Positions 1 to 12,100 of a stretch of 64,000 nucleotides of DNA are shown one piece after another. The stretch's first letter is position 1. Every line of letters begins with the position of its first letter. The notes under the pieces were generated by a model that saw only the letters and a program-made list of their open reading frames with translations, had not been told where the DNA came from and ran no database searches. The DNA lies in the NCBI GenBank assembly GCA_015039365.1, contig WION01000034.1, positions 186,001 through 250,000 of the forward strand, read 5' to 3'. Origin of the DNA: Amanita rubescens. Lineage: Eukaryota; Basidiomycota; Agaricomycetes; Agaricales; Amanitaceae. Made by a program: the position numbers and the translations under genes.

Positions 1-2003
1 GACATCCCTTCGAAAAGGCCGTGGGTCGCGTATCAGAACTTGTGCAAGGAATATAACAGTACGCTCGTATATTTTTCCGCGAGCAAAGCTATGTAACGTC
101 CGGCTATTTGCTTTAGGTGACATGATTCATTTGACCGCGATGAACAAGCATATCGTCGTCCTCAATAAGATCAAGGATGCAGTAAACCTTTTTGAGAAGA
201 GATCGACCATATACTCAAGTCGACCAGTAGTCCCAGCTATCCAGATGTATGGCTGATTGAACTTGCAAAAGATGTGCGATGCTTACCTCTACTTAGATTC
301 GGTGTAGATCATATCACCCCAGTGCTTCCGTACGGAGATGAATGGCGAAAGCATAGGAGATTTTACCAAGAAAGTTTGCGTAAAGATCTTATACCTTCCT
401 ATAATGAAATCTGCACGGAAAAGGTGCACCAACTTCTCGATCAACTTCTTCGCTCCCCAGGCAAATTTATGGAACATGGGAAATGGTATTTTACTTCACT
501 TCATTTCCGCGCTTGGTAACCCTATTCCCTTTATCAGGTTGGCAGCATCAGTTACGATGGCCGTGACATTTGGCTACGAATACCCCCCAGGAAAGGAGGA
601 TGATCACTTTATCTCGCTTGCTGAAGAGACCATAAACGGATTATCTTCCGCATTCCAAACCGGAAGCACCCTCATCAATATCTTTCCCTTCCTGAAATAT
701 ATACCGCCTTGGGTACCTGGCGCGGCGACGCAGAAGTCCGCAGCTAGGATCAGGAGTGTGGCTCACTTATATAGGAATGAACCTTTTGAATCCGTAGAGC
801 GTCAAATGGTGAGCATTCTAATATCGTTTTCGTGCCCTGGGGTTAAAGAAAGGCATAGGCTACCGGAGAGTCAATGAGGCCGTCCGTCTTGGGAAAAATA
901 TTACAGCATCGTGTAAAGAAAGATGGGATGTATGAAGATGAAGAAATTCTCAAGGATGCAGTAATGACCACTTACCTAGGTATATCCGCCATATCTACGA
1001 GTCGCTGTCCGTCTAGTACTGACCCTCAGCTTAGCCAGTGCTGAAACGGTAAGCAATGTGAACGAAACTCGGATGTATATTCTAATTTTGGATTTGAATC
1101 CAGCTTCATGCTTCGACGATGACCCTTTTCAAGGCCATGGCGCTTTACCCTGCCATACAGAAGCGAGCGCAAGAGGAAATCGACCGAGTCGTGGGAACAG
1201 AGCGACTTCCCGATTTCGAGGATAGGATCTCTTTGCCTTACGTGGAAGCCCTCCTCCGGGAAATCTTCAGATGGTGGTGTGTGGTGCCACAAGGCTTGCC
1301 ACATACATCAACTGAGGATGACGTGTACAATGGGTTCTATTTCCCGAAAGGCAAGTCCACGTCGTTCATGAAAAGACGTTCACCTGTAACGGACTCTGCA
1401 GGCACGATGGTGATACCGAACCTCTGGTAAATATAACTGTTCTCTCGTTGCCCCCCTTTATAATCTTCGTTTAAGGTCTATGATGCGAGATGAAGAAATG
1501 TACCCGGATCCAGAGTCATTTAAACCCGAACGGTTCTTCAATGAAGACGGTACCCTCAATGGTGATACTGTCCCGTATGCCTTCGGTTTTGGGCGCAGGT
1601 ATGTTGTGCTTGGACTATAAACGAAACACCAATGTATTCCTCCATATATAGAGCTTGTGTCGGCCGACACTTGGCCGAGTCAGTCGTACGTCGTCTTATC
1701 GCTCCAAAATAGCCAAATTGATAAAATGATATTGGATAGTTATGGTTGTTCGTTGCCTGTGTGCTATCCGCTTTTAACATTGCCAAGGCTCGAGACGAAA
1801 AAGGTGTTGAGATTGAAATTGATCGGGATGGCTACTCCGATTCGGTTGTCAGGTAGGATCAAGTCGATCGAGTAATTCGCGATACCTGTTCTTATCTTCT
1901 ACCCAGCACGTCATTCCCGTTCGATTGTTCAATTACCCCTCGATCTTCTCGGGCTGAAAGTATCATTCACGATGCAATTCTTGCTTTGCAGTCAAAAACT
2001 TGA
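1..2003 (+). CDS. Cytochrome P450 monooxygenase, 5'-truncated by the window edge
   Basis: Heme-thiolate monooxygenase, probably a membrane-anchored enzyme of secondary or xenobiotic metabolism. The amino end lies outside the window. After removing about nine short introns a continuous protein reads through DMIHLTAMNKH, TPVLPYGDEWRKHRR (C-helix), LAASVTMAVTFGYEY, EEIDRVVG, the K-helix ALLREIFRW, the PERF motif FKPERFFNEDG, and the heme-binding loop FGFGRRACVGRH with its cysteine ligand. It ends ...PRSSRAESIIHDAILALQSKT at the stop at 2001-2003. All apparent stop codons fall inside introns, so the gene looks functional. One intron (1351-1401) begins GCAAGT rather than GT; this joins FPKG to TMVIPNLW in frame. 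The I-helix reads LASAETLHASTM, somewhat unlike the usual AGADTT. The loop pattern resembles basidiomycete families such as CYP5144, but I do not assign a family. No partner gene of a biosynthetic cluster is visible nearby. Confidence 0.9.
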
Positions 2004-3597
2004 TTTAGGTTGCTTTTTCCTGAATGCAAAGTCGAAACATTTGTTCCTTCTGTTGTCCAACCTCTACACTGCAAAGGATGGTTTTTACTCGTCGTCCTTC
2101 GTCAAGCACGTATTGTCACATATAAGTGAGGGTCTCAACTCTTTTAGGATCCACATTCCTTGGCTCGCGCATACTCGACGCGTTCGTCGAGAACCGTCTA
2201 ATACCACGATTCAGCGCCATTACAATTGTATGAAAATGCTACATCCCATTTATTATTTTGTCGCTCTTGTATAGGATAGTTTCCGGAGTTTTGAACCATT
2301 TTCCCAAATGCTCGCAACGTGAAAGGTTCTCGCCGCGACGTGACAAAAGTATGTGTGATGCGTGACGATCCTGCCACGTCCTGCCCGTGTCTTATTCATT
2401 CTCTGACGTTCTAATTGCGATTGTGTCTGCTGGCGTTATTCACCTTCCACAAAGTATGGCTTTCGACAATGCTGACATTTAATACGTATAGTGAGCGTAA
2501 TTTGGACCCTCATTCTGCCGCTGCCAATAGTGGAAGGGACTTGCCTTCCTTTGATATTCCGATGGATGATGCTGTTGGCTCTGATGCTAGAGATATATCA
2601 ATTTCTGGAGGCATATCCTCTCCTGTTTCCCTTCTCGCATTTCTTGATCGTTGTTTTCGTCGGTGGGTTGAAACATTCCGACGACAATATCTGGATTGAA
2701 TCCAACGATTTTTTGCCGACGCCACCAGCGGCACCGACGTTTAGGTTCTACTATACATCGGGCAATCAGCTCCCCCGCTTCGGTACGGAAAGAGACTGAC
2801 CCGTTCGTTCTGGCCTACCAATCACATCCTACCTGCGATGAGGATCCGGGAAATCCTATCAAACACAATTGTTTCCCTCCTATATGTTGCCTCCACATGA
2901 GCTGCCATTCCAAGCATTGTAGGCGTGTTTAGCCGTGCTCTACTGTGAAATATTTCCACAGGAACTAAGACATCCATCCAACAAATGGACGTCGGCCGTC
3001 GCATTCGTCGCCCTGTTCAAAAACTATATAATTCTTTCCCTGACGTTCCCGCCATGCCTGATCTTTTCGCTTTCGAAACGTGGATTCAACAACTTCTCGG
3101 GCCCGCACACGTTTCATGGATATTATAACCAAACAAACTGATTACATCGCACACACTGTCAGCATCCTCCACTTCAAACACTCGCCTCGAATACTTCTGC
3201 TGAAAATTGAAGAGAATCTTGTGGTCTGCGTCGGCATTGAAGATGCGATGAAGTCTTTATGCCATATCGTTTGACACACGGACAATGTCTTTCATTTTCC
3301 ATCTGTGCCTATTCATTCCTATCAGGTCTATTAAAGTAGGACCTCAGTGTACAAAACATTGAAGAAAATGAAAGACTGCGACAGAAACCGTGACCCGTGA
3401 GTCACGGTCACTTCGGCACTTCGGCGCCCTTCTGGCTGGCATCCCCTTATCCACTGGAGAATAGGATCTGTGTTGAAAGCGAGTGATCCGTTGCGAATCA
3501 TAAAGTGGTTGGGACAAGTCGTGCAACTCCACGACGTGTAGTCAAGTCACAAGTGGGTATTGGTTTCAAATGCTAGCAACTGTTCATCACGGGAAAC
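2004..3597. other. Gene-poor stretch with possible decayed coding scraps
   Basis: No gene can be supported here. A short plus-strand stretch around 2960-3130 reads DVGRRIRRPVQKLYNSFPD followed by FAFETWIQQLLGPAHVSW. It looks coding-like but runs into stops on both sides and I do not recognise it. The other open frames are short and mutually inconsistent. Confidence 0.3.
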
Positions 3598-4035
3598 TCA
3601 GTCCAGCGTCTCATACTTGCTAAAATCTGTGACCAACCGGCCCCAGCGCCTATCGTTCCAGCCAACGATGTTTTTCCACTCCTCGCTCTCCCCGAAAATG
3701 CAGTGAAGCCAGCGGGTTTAAGAGGCGACGTCAAAATCTTGGAACGAGACTGTATCGCCCATTTTGTATTGGGGTCGTATGTCGCGGGTACTGTATAAAA
3801 CGGTCGTCCATCAAGTTTGGTAGAAGTGGGCCCAATGCCGAGCTCCTTCAACTGTCCCTCGATGTTGGGATACTCGATCCACTCTGTCCTGAATTGGATG
3901 TTCTTGTAGCCCAGGGCGTACCCGGTAAGGATAGAATGTCGATCATGATAGCAGAAGTTGAAGCACTCTCCAGCTAATGGGAGCCTGCAATTCCCGGTAT
4001 CGTCGAAATGATATCGTAGAGGGTGATGGGAAGCG
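3598..4035 (-). pseudogene. Glutathione S-transferase relic with internal deletion
   Basis: On the minus strand the thioredoxin-fold half of a fungal GST is recognisable: ITLYDIISTIPG at the amino end, then YALGYKNIQFRTEWIEYPNI, IGPTSTKLDGRPFYTVPA and TYDPNTKWAIQ. Directly afterwards, in another frame, comes the extreme carboxy end of the family: FGESEEWKNIVGWNDRRW, then FSKYETLD and a stop (3598-3600). The roughly 100 residues of helical domain that should lie between are missing, and there is a stop after the first exon. The expected methionine before ITLYDI is also absent. This is an internally deleted, non-functional copy. Family identity is secure from the two halves; the exact 5' boundary is not. 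Confidence 0.75.
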
Positions 4036-4416
4036 ACTTCTTCGAACTCCTAACAGATGCTATCCGGGGAGAGTTTCACGCATGTACGTCGCTTGTGATC
4101 TCGGTTCTTCTTCTACAGCTGACTTAAATGGTGCGATGTTGATAGCCATCGTCTCGTTGGGGAATCTGGATCCGAAACCTGTTGCTTCAGTACCGCTAGC
4201 GTATTGTTAACTCACTTGGCATGCCGGTCTCTCACCTACCAAAATGTAGAGGGAACTGAGCTCATACGTGTCATGCATCATGTGTAAGAAGTTGTTAAAA
4301 ACAGCTATGCTCTGCCAAGAAAGGCTATCCATGCCAAAGCTATCCATGCGAAGAATTTCACGTGGCCCAGCATCTGGCCAACCACGAAGTGTCAGAGGCT
4401 GACAGGTATGCATCAT
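4036..4416 (-). other. Unrecognised coding-like exon
   Basis: Minus-strand frame 4416-4210 reads EILRMDSFGMDSLSWQS, then FNNFLHMMHDTYELSSLY and ILVGERP, followed by a good intron donor (GTGAGT) at 4217-4212. The composition looks like a real exon. Downstream frames break quickly and I see no start codon or partner exon. It may be the remnant of a decayed gene next to the GST relic. Function unknown. Confidence 0.3.
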
Positions 4417-4540
4417 ATTAACGTATCAACACCGCATTAGAGCCGGTGTGACAGGAGCAAGATTCCAGAAATATGCTGATCCCCCTTGTTTCAGGTTTAC
4501 GCGCTTTAACCCCATTGCATCGCCCTGAATAAAGAAAGAG

Positions 4541-4548
4541 TATATAAG
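4541..4548 (+). promoter_or_regulatory. TATA box of the DUF3455 gene
   Basis: TATATAAG lies 97 bp upstream of the ATG at 4638, a reasonable spacing for a fungal core promoter with a short leader. No other strong TATA element occurs in the upstream 400 bp. Confidence 0.55.
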
Positions 4549-4637
4549 AGGGCGGCGTTCAACCGTCACCCTCAGTGACTGGCTTCACCCACCCCCCCAA
4601 CGAAAACCATTTTACGTTCTTCCTCTCCTTCACAACC

Positions 4638-5518
4638 ATGTTGTTCAACTTGATGATTGTGTCGTTCCTCAGCACTTCCGTACTCGCAGCGCCGGCCGCG
4701 CAAGTAGGAAGATGTGATCTTGGCAAAGCACGCCTTAGCCTTTCCTCCCATTATAAAGACTTGGCAGCGCCCCCATCCACCGCACCCTCCTTTATATCGG
4801 TGGCTATTGGCGTCCAGAACTACACATGCGATGCCCACACCCACAAGTACACGTAAGTGTTCTCACACGTCAGCCTTTATCTATCAACTCAAGTACATAT
4901 GCACAGTCCTGCGGGCGCCGTGGCTGAGCTCTTCGACATATCATGTTTTTATGGCAAGGATCATTTCGACAAGATTCAGGACGTTTTGTACGAGAAGTGG
5001 TTGAAAGCGCCCGAATGCGAGACCATCGGAAATGTAATAAAAAACATGACGGGTAACCCGAAAGTCCTAGGCCAGCATTACTTCGTTGAAAACCCAAACA
5101 AACACTTTGGGGATTCTGCCACCGTACCCAAATGGGATTTCACATCAGAGTCACACAAGGGGAATTCTACGGCATACACGATTGGCGGCAAGGTCAAACA
5201 TGTTAAGGCGGAGCACAAACACAAATCGAACGTGGATTGGTTATCGTTGGAGAGCGTAGACGGGCATCTGGCAGACAAGGTCTACCGGGTAGACACAAAG
5301 TCGGGTCAACATTCAGGATCGGTAAGTAGGCGTTCAGCAAGTGTCTATGCGTTGATTGATGGATATCCTCAATAGCATTGTATTGAAGGATCCCAACTCC
5401 AGGTGAAATATGCTGCAAAATACTGTGAGTCTCTAGATTACTCTGGTTGCCCATTCCGTCACTCACCATTATTACAGGGTTCTTTGGGGGGTCGGTCAAG
5501 GATAGCGGAAAGCATTAA
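4638..5518 (+). CDS. Secreted DUF3455 (malate dehydrogenase-annotated) protein
   Basis: Four exons: 4638-4852, 4907-5321, 5403-5424 and 5478-5518. The start is set by a clear signal peptide, MLFNLMIVSFLSTSVLAAP, and an upstream TATA box. The mature protein carries the hallmarks of the fungal DUF3455 family: PSFISVAIGVQNYTC near the amino end, the GAVAELFDISC block, LGQHYFVENPN, PKWDFTSESHKGN, VDWLSLESVDG, LADKVYRVDTKSG, and the terminal VKYAAKYWFFGG. Databases often label this family malate dehydrogenase, but it has no Rossmann fold motif and that name is probably an annotation error. Its biochemical role is unknown; members are abundant in secretomes of wood- and litter-decaying fungi. About 230 residues, the usual length, with no defects seen. 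Confidence 0.9.
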
Positions 5519-6421
5519 GGGATACAGATTTGTCGTGCATGCATCGACAATGCTGTGGACGAACGATTTACGTTGTAGTCATGGCATCTGATATTTGTAT
5601 TCTGTACATCGATGCAAGACATTTCTTTTGACCGACGATGTTGAGAACGGCGATACTTAGAGGCTTATCTGCGCCTTCACCGCAATGACGGCACGACACA
5701 GCTTTGATGATCAATCGATCAGCGCCAGCGCCCAGCCGCAGCATGCAACGATCAAATCGGTAACTACAATAATGATCGTGGCAGTTATTGCGGGAAAGCG
5801 ATAGCATATGACATTTACAAGTAAAGCTCCCATTGAAAATGGGCGTATTAAACACGCCTCCTCTCTCCACGTGCAAAACTTCTCCCTCCATGCTTTTCTT
5901 GGGTGCATCGCCTTTCAGCGCCGTCTGTCAACGTTAACTCCGGTACGTCTCACCTGAGGGATTCGAGATCTGGGTGAATAAATACTTGATCAAAGGTCCA
6001 GCTTTACTGAGCTAGGATCCAATGATGGTAGTTTAGGCATGCGAATTTCGGGATATGGAGGCACCATGTTGGAATCTCAATTTCACCTTTGCTGTAACAG
6101 TCGTTGTAATGTCATATACCTGGAATACGTTACCCTTCGGCGCTGCTATCGTACACAAACTCAAGACTCCTGAGAACAATATCCCTTGGCGGCGAGATAC
6201 GTTTATTAGCAGTCGCCCACTTTGGTTGATATTAATCGTGGTCCAATGCCGTTCTACATCTGTGCGATTTATTAAAATCCGAAACGCGCCTCGATCTTCG
6301 GGCGCTCAATAAAAGAATAAAACCCTATATACTCCTAATCAAAGTGACGGATAGTTTACCGGTTTGTATGATGATCCAATATGAAGAATATAATGTAGAT
6401 GTGTAGTTTAACTTCACAAGA
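5519..6421. other. Intergenic region, no gene seen
   Basis: Between the DUF3455 gene and the 3' end of the potassium channel gene. Open frames here are short and lack splice-compatible continuations. It must contain both 3' untranslated regions because the genes converge. Confidence 0.5.
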
Positions 6422-8090
6422 TCAACCACCCGGGCTACTGCGATGATAACCTGACTTTGAGTCTATTGAACTCTGGCTATCGATGCGTGTCATCTTTTTA
6501 GGAGATTGTTCTCCGGTGCCATCCACCAACCGCTGTATCAAACGTGCTTGAGCTTCTACCACCTGATGGAGGCGCGCTATCTGTTGGCTCAGTTCTGTTT
6601 GATTTTGGGCTAGCTTAAGATTGGACAAATCTCGTTGTATCCCGGGCGGTGCAAAAGCGGGCTCCGATTCAACGTATGAATCACCCTGTTGCTCTTCTCG
6701 TGGCTAGCGATAAATGGCATGATGTGTCAATGTTTCGAAAAAGTAGACGAATAAGAAGATCGTACCCTGTTTTTGCTCATCTTCTCCCAGACGATACTGA
6801 ACTCTCTCCCCAAAACAAAACTGGGAAGTGTGATTGTAAGAAGGCCAAAGACGAGGATAGGTATTGTAATTAGCCGTCCCAAGAAAGAGCGAGGAGTGAT
6901 TTCTCCGTATCCCACCGTCGATATGGCTGATGAGGGAGTATCCATGTAATTAGATGAAGAAGTATATCTGCGGGAAGCTTAACTTACTGACAAGGACAAA
7001 CCTTAACACCGACAAGTTAAACATCGTAAACTCTTAATTAGAAGAACAATACTCACCAGCCTGCCGCTGGAATAGACTGATACGAAGATTGTTATTGGTT
7101 GCAACACATATAAAGATTGCTCTCACAGAAAATTGGGACGGATCGCCATCGGAGTTTATAAATGTTCCAAGTGTCTCGTCCCATGTCCCTCGTTCCGCGA
7201 AATACCTGCATCAATGTTAGCCCTTGTACTGCGGAGAGAGGGAACAATATGCACAGCAATGTGCTGAATACGGTGAGAATCATTATCACAAAGAAACCGA
7301 GAGCGAGCAAAGCATGTTGAGACCGCCGGACGGAGAGATACATGACTTCGATTGTGCTACAAGACTTGATAAGGGCACGATGTCATGTTACAAACTCAGA
7401 AAGACGCACAGTAAGATAGTATGGTTGTATCGGAACGGCCTGAATACTCGAAGCAGCCGGAACATCCGAAGAATTGAGAACCGGAATAGGACAGACTGCG
7501 TCATGAATCAGGTACGCGCAAAGACATCCATGCATTGAGACTAACGGTATCTTGTTGCATTATTAGTTCGATGTAGTATGGAATTACAGCTAGTACATCA
7601 ATTATGCCATAAAATGCTGGAAAAAAACATCATTGAACGGGGCACGAGGCGATAACGCGTACAACTCACATGTCATCCATTTTAACAAACTCAACCAAGT
7701 AGAGCTCCACGCTAGACACCGCGCAATGTATTCGACCGTGAAGAGGGCGACTAGGCTAGTTTCAAGTCCAAACCAGATGCGTGTGGGTATTGAGTGAAAG
7801 GCTGGTACGGTTTCCAGAACGGTGACGAGCGCGGACAGGAGAATGAGAAACGTGGTAAACATGTGAATGATGAACGCCGAGGGAGATGACGTAGGGTGTT
7901 CTAAAAGAGCGTTCAAGTTTCGTTTCCATGCTGGACGTATACTGGCTAGATCCTCCTTGAACGACGCGGAGGTTGGAATGGGATCGATCCTGTTGTCTCC
8001 TGGTGACGGTGGAGTTTGATCCTCACTAAGAAAGTGTGAGGGCTCTTGATGTCGCATTCGTGCCATTTCAATGTTGATGGCCGTAGCCAT
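6422..8090 (-). CDS. Voltage-gated potassium channel (six-TM, Kv type)
   Basis: Plasma- or vacuolar-membrane potassium channel subunit of about 405 residues in nine exons. The start is ATG at 8090 (MATAINIEMARMRHQE); an upstream in-frame GTG is not used. Order: acidic cytoplasmic amino end; S1 around IIHMFTTFLILLSALVTVL; S2 with GLETSLVALFTVEYIARC; S3 GIIDVLAVIPYYIEL; S4 voltage sensor with arginines at every third position (RFSILRMFRLLRVFRPFR); S5 LGFFVIMILTVFSTLLYF; pore helix and filter FVLVTISTVGYGE, where glutamate replaces the common aspartate; S6 TIPILVFGLLTITLPSFVLG. The tail after S6 contains a probable coiled coil rich in Gln and Leu (NLKLAQNQTELSQQIARLHQ) that may support tetramerisation. 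No T1 domain is visible. The pore-helix exon is only 14 bp (6988-7001). No lesions found. Confidence 0.9.
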
Positions 8091-8736
8091 GATGTGTGAA
8101 GACACTGAGCTCGGGCGTGGATTTCGGACCGCGCTAAAAGTAACGCTTCGGAACGCGTTACGCGCCTGTCACTCTCTAACGTCCGATCAGATTCAAGTCT
8201 TCCAGATTGGAAGCAGAAGCTATGAATCGACAGCGTGAGCTTGGAATGTCTTTTATTCGCTCATTGCTAATTTTCAGTCAAGGACATTGCCGAATATACT
8301 AGGCGTTGCCACAGGACCATAGAAAAAATTAAGCTGCTTAAAGTTCAACGTTCAACCCCAGAGGCTCCCACCTAGGGCTTCCGGTCCCCCTTTTTTCAAT
8401 TCGAGCAGAATAGGCGCGAGAAACCTGCGTGAAAGGAGGTCCGAATGCAGCGGAAATGACGCCTAAAATTGAATCCAGTATGGCCACGCTATGTCCGTAT
8501 ACTAACTTGGATGACCTCATATCATGTGTGCGTTTTGGCAGATTCATAGTAGCTGAGACCAGAATTCGCTACGGCGCAGGCTGCAGCTCATCGCCTCGAG
8601 GCCGGAAGGCTTCTCAGAAACAATTGCCCAGAAACATTTACCAATTGTTATTCTCCAACGAGTCCTACGTTGACAATATAATTAACAGCGACGTACATGA
8701 CTAGAAGAAAGAATCTCTGCTGGCTCACCGTCGGAG

Positions 8737-8770
8737 CGAGACCGCAGAGACCGTCTATAGTGCGGTCTCG
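8737..8770 (+). repeat. Inverted repeat upstream of Dicer (10-bp stem, 14-nt loop)
   Basis: CGAGACCGCA at 8737-8746 is matched exactly by its reverse complement at 8761-8770. The stem is GC-rich and would be stable in RNA if it lies inside the Dicer leader. Confidence 0.7.
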
Positions 8771-9032
8771 ATCATGGCCGTCGCCCGGCAATACCCGCCG
8801 TATTGACCTCCAGCCCCGGGATCAGCCGAAGTTTTGCTTTTTCTGCGTCTTACTGTCAGGCAATCACAGCGCTTATACGCGCTTGAACCTCGATAGAAAC
8901 GCTGAAGCTATTCCATACCCTGGAAATCTGTCTATCAGGGAACCTGACTGTAGCTCTGCTGTCAGCCATCTGATCAGGCGCAGTGCGACCAAACGGGATC
9001 AGAATCTTGCTCTAGATCCCATTGCGTCGCTA

Positions 9033-9053
9033 CTGCGGCTTGGTGAGCCGCAG
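9033..9053 (+). repeat. Short hairpin in the presumed Dicer 5' leader
   Basis: CTGCGGCT, five unpaired bases, then AGCCGCAG: a perfect 8-bp stem ending 71 bp before the Dicer start codon. It could affect scanning or translation of the messenger, but nothing beyond the pairing is shown. Confidence 0.6.
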
Positions 9054-9124
9054 CAGAAAGCGACAGTATTCATACCCTCGATATCTTCAAAAATCGTTGT
9101 CTCCCTCTTAGAACCAAATCTGCA

Positions 9125-12100
9125 ATGGTCGATACGGCCACGCAAAAGCCTGAGCGGGTCAGAACCCGCGGTTACCAGCAAGAAATGTTGGAGGAAAGCC
9201 TACACTCCAATATTATTATAGCGCTAGACACGGGCTCGGGTAAGACGCACATCGCAATGCTTCGAATGAAAATGGAGGCGGAGAGAGAAGCAAAGAAAGT
9301 ACGTATGGTGCTCCTTGATGACTCTTACCCCGCTTTACAAGCGTAAACGAATAAAGATATCCTGGTTTCTCGCGCCCACCGTGACGCTTTGCGAGCAGCA
9401 GAAAAGCGTCATCGGGGCTTCTCTCCCCGTCTCTGTAGGATACATTTCCGGCTCAATGGAACCTACGCAATGGAAGAACCCCGTTATATGGCAGAAAATT
9501 CTGCGGACGCATCGAGTCATGGTGTCAACTCCTCAAGTTTTGCTTGACGCTCTTCGCCACGGATATATCGTGATGGGTCGCGATATCAATCTTATCGTCT
9601 TTGATGAAGCTCATCACGCCCAAGGAAAACATCCTTATAATGAAATCATGAGAGAATTCTATTTTATCCTTGACAGGCGTACAGCAACAGGGGTTCCAGA
9701 GTCCGGCTCTGTTCGACCGATGATTATGGGTTTGACGGCGAGTCCGATCTATGGCGGAAACGCGGTTACGGCGTTCAAGTGGGTCTCCCTCTCCACGATC
9801 TATACCGATGATTACCTGATCGTATCATAGAGCTATCGAGAAAAATCTAGATAGCACGATCCGTGCTCCGATAATCCATCGCACCGAATTGGACAGTTTC
9901 GTTCATAAACCGATTTTCACCCATTTGACGTACGACGATCACGTCCCAGGATTTTCAACAAATCTCGCTTCTCTTGATAATCTCGAAAGACGCTTGAATA
10001 TAGAAGACGATCCGTACGTTATTTCATTGCGAAAAGGCCTTAGAAACGTCGTGAAAGACTCTGTCGAGTGGAAAAAACTGGATCAGCAGCTGTCCAAAGC
10101 GCTCTTTAAAAAGGATACCTTTGTCCACAAAGGCATGCGCGACTTCTGCCTGTCCGCTCATTATCTCCTGGAAACTATCGGCACGTGGTCCGCCGACTGG
10201 TTTGTTTATACCGTTGTCAACGCCGCTAAGGGGGCAGCCAATCCGTACGACATGATGTTCTCCAGTTGGAAAGGCTCGGAGAAGAAATACCTTCTTAAAA
10301 CCCTCGATAAGATTAGTCCGACGGAGGTGTCGGTGTGCGAGGAAGACATTCTTGACGAGCTATCGCCTAAGGTGACGACTTTGATCAATAGTCTCCTCGA
10401 GCAAAAGTTTGAAGAAGAGGGTCGTGACGAAGCCTTCAGCGGTATCATCTTCGTTGAACGGCGCCATGCCGCTCTTGCCCTAATAGAAATTCTCAGGCAT
10501 CACCCGTTCACCAAAGACGTATTTCGAGTTGGGTGCCTTCTGGGACAATCTGATAGCGGCCATCGCCATTCCCTTTTAGACATCACACGGTACATGTCCA
10601 GGCAGGAGCAAAAAGACACACTTAGAGAGTTTCGAAACGGTGACAAGAACTTGCTCGTCTGCACTGCCGTGGCGGAGGAGGGAATCGACATTCAGGCTTG
10701 CGGAAGCGTCATCAGATGGGATCCCCCTCTTAATATGGCAAGCTGGGCGCAGAGTAGAGGAAGAGCCAGACGTCGACGGAGCACTTTTACCCTCATGTTT
10801 TCAAAGAGTGGCGACGGAGAAGCTAAAGTTAAACAATGGGAGGCGCTAGAAAACGAGATGGTACGACTATATAATGACCCCTCGAGACTGCCACAGGTGA
10901 GAAACGACGAGGACGAGGACGATAATGAATGCAGCAATTTAGAATTCCGGACAAAATCGGGGTAAGTCGTTAATCAAAACGTCCAAGAGAGCAGAGCTGA
11001 CAGTGTAGTAGGGCTCTACTTACTCCTAATTCGGCGATACCTCATCTGACCCATTTCTGCGCGCTTATACCCCGCACCGCGCATGTCGATCCTAGACCTT
11101 TGTTCGCCCTAGATCCACCTGACATGCCTGAAGGTTGGCACGCGGTAGATCCCATGCTTAGGACTGGCCCAATGCCAATGGGCCCTCCTTACGGATCGAC
11201 AGTGACGCTGCCGAGGTGCTTACATGTCCCCGTTAGGGAATTCACCGTTCCACGAACGTACCAAAGCAAAGCCTCGGCACATCGCCATGCCGCTTTCAAC
11301 GCATACATGTCTCTGTACGAGTGTGGGCTGCTCAACGAATCGTTATTGCCGAACATAAGCGTCATCGAACGCAAGGATGAAGAATTGCAGGCCATGCTCA
11401 AAGATGTTGAAAAGCGGGCTGGCACGGCAAACGTCTCATTGCAGATGAACCCATGGTCGCCAGACGACGAAATTGATGGCGCCGCGGATAGAACGGACTT
11501 GTGGTGGTGCTCGAAGCTAACCATAGAAGGCTTACTTGAATTTTACCTCTACACGCGGCGCGAACCGGCGGAGATATCCCATGAACCCATCTTTCTACAC
11601 CATCCAATTAGAGGTAGCATCAGAGTCTATCTCACAGATCCGCAGCAAGTTAGCGGTGCGTCGGAGCCAATCGACGACGCGCGAGAATATACAAGGAACA
11701 TGTTCTGGTGTTTCAATGGATCTCGAATGAGATGGGACCAGCTCGACTTTGCTTACCTCCTTCTGCCTTGCGATACAGATTCGACGTGGCAAGAGCGGTA
11801 TGAAGATGTTATGAATTCCGAAGAACACAATAGATTCACGCCAGAGGACGAGATCTCTGTCCGAGCAGACCTGTTTGGCGAGATATTCGATTACCCTGAT
11901 GATATTACCATCGTGCGAAGGGGTATTGTCAATGGCAAACCATATCGCTTTGAGCGATGGAGAACGGAAGATGAACCTCTGACGGAAGAGGAGGAAGAGG
12001 AATTACGCCGTTCCTATAAATACGACGACGATCTGGATATCACATATCCTTTGTTGGTCGTCCAAGCGCTTCCACGAAGAACAAACTTCTTACTCCCGAT

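Larger units (their letters stand above)
8091..9124. promoter_or_regulatory. Divergent promoter region of K+ channel and Dicer genes
   Basis: The channel and Dicer genes are transcribed away from each other across this kilobase, so it must contain both promoters and 5' leaders. Two perfect inverted repeats are visible on the Dicer side: a 10-bp stem at 8737-8746/8761-8770 and an 8-bp stem at 9033-9040/9046-9053. An open frame from 8697 runs past the Dicer ATG in another frame and is not considered a gene. Confidence 0.5.

Noticed and set aside
1..2003. P450 as a pseudogene because of many stop codons
   Set aside because: All stops fall in introns; with a GC-AG intron included, the frame is continuous to the normal carboxy end.
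8697..9221. 174-codon plus-strand frame before the Dicer start
   Set aside because: Runs into the Dicer first exon in another frame, has no recognisable composition, and would need an overlapping gene.
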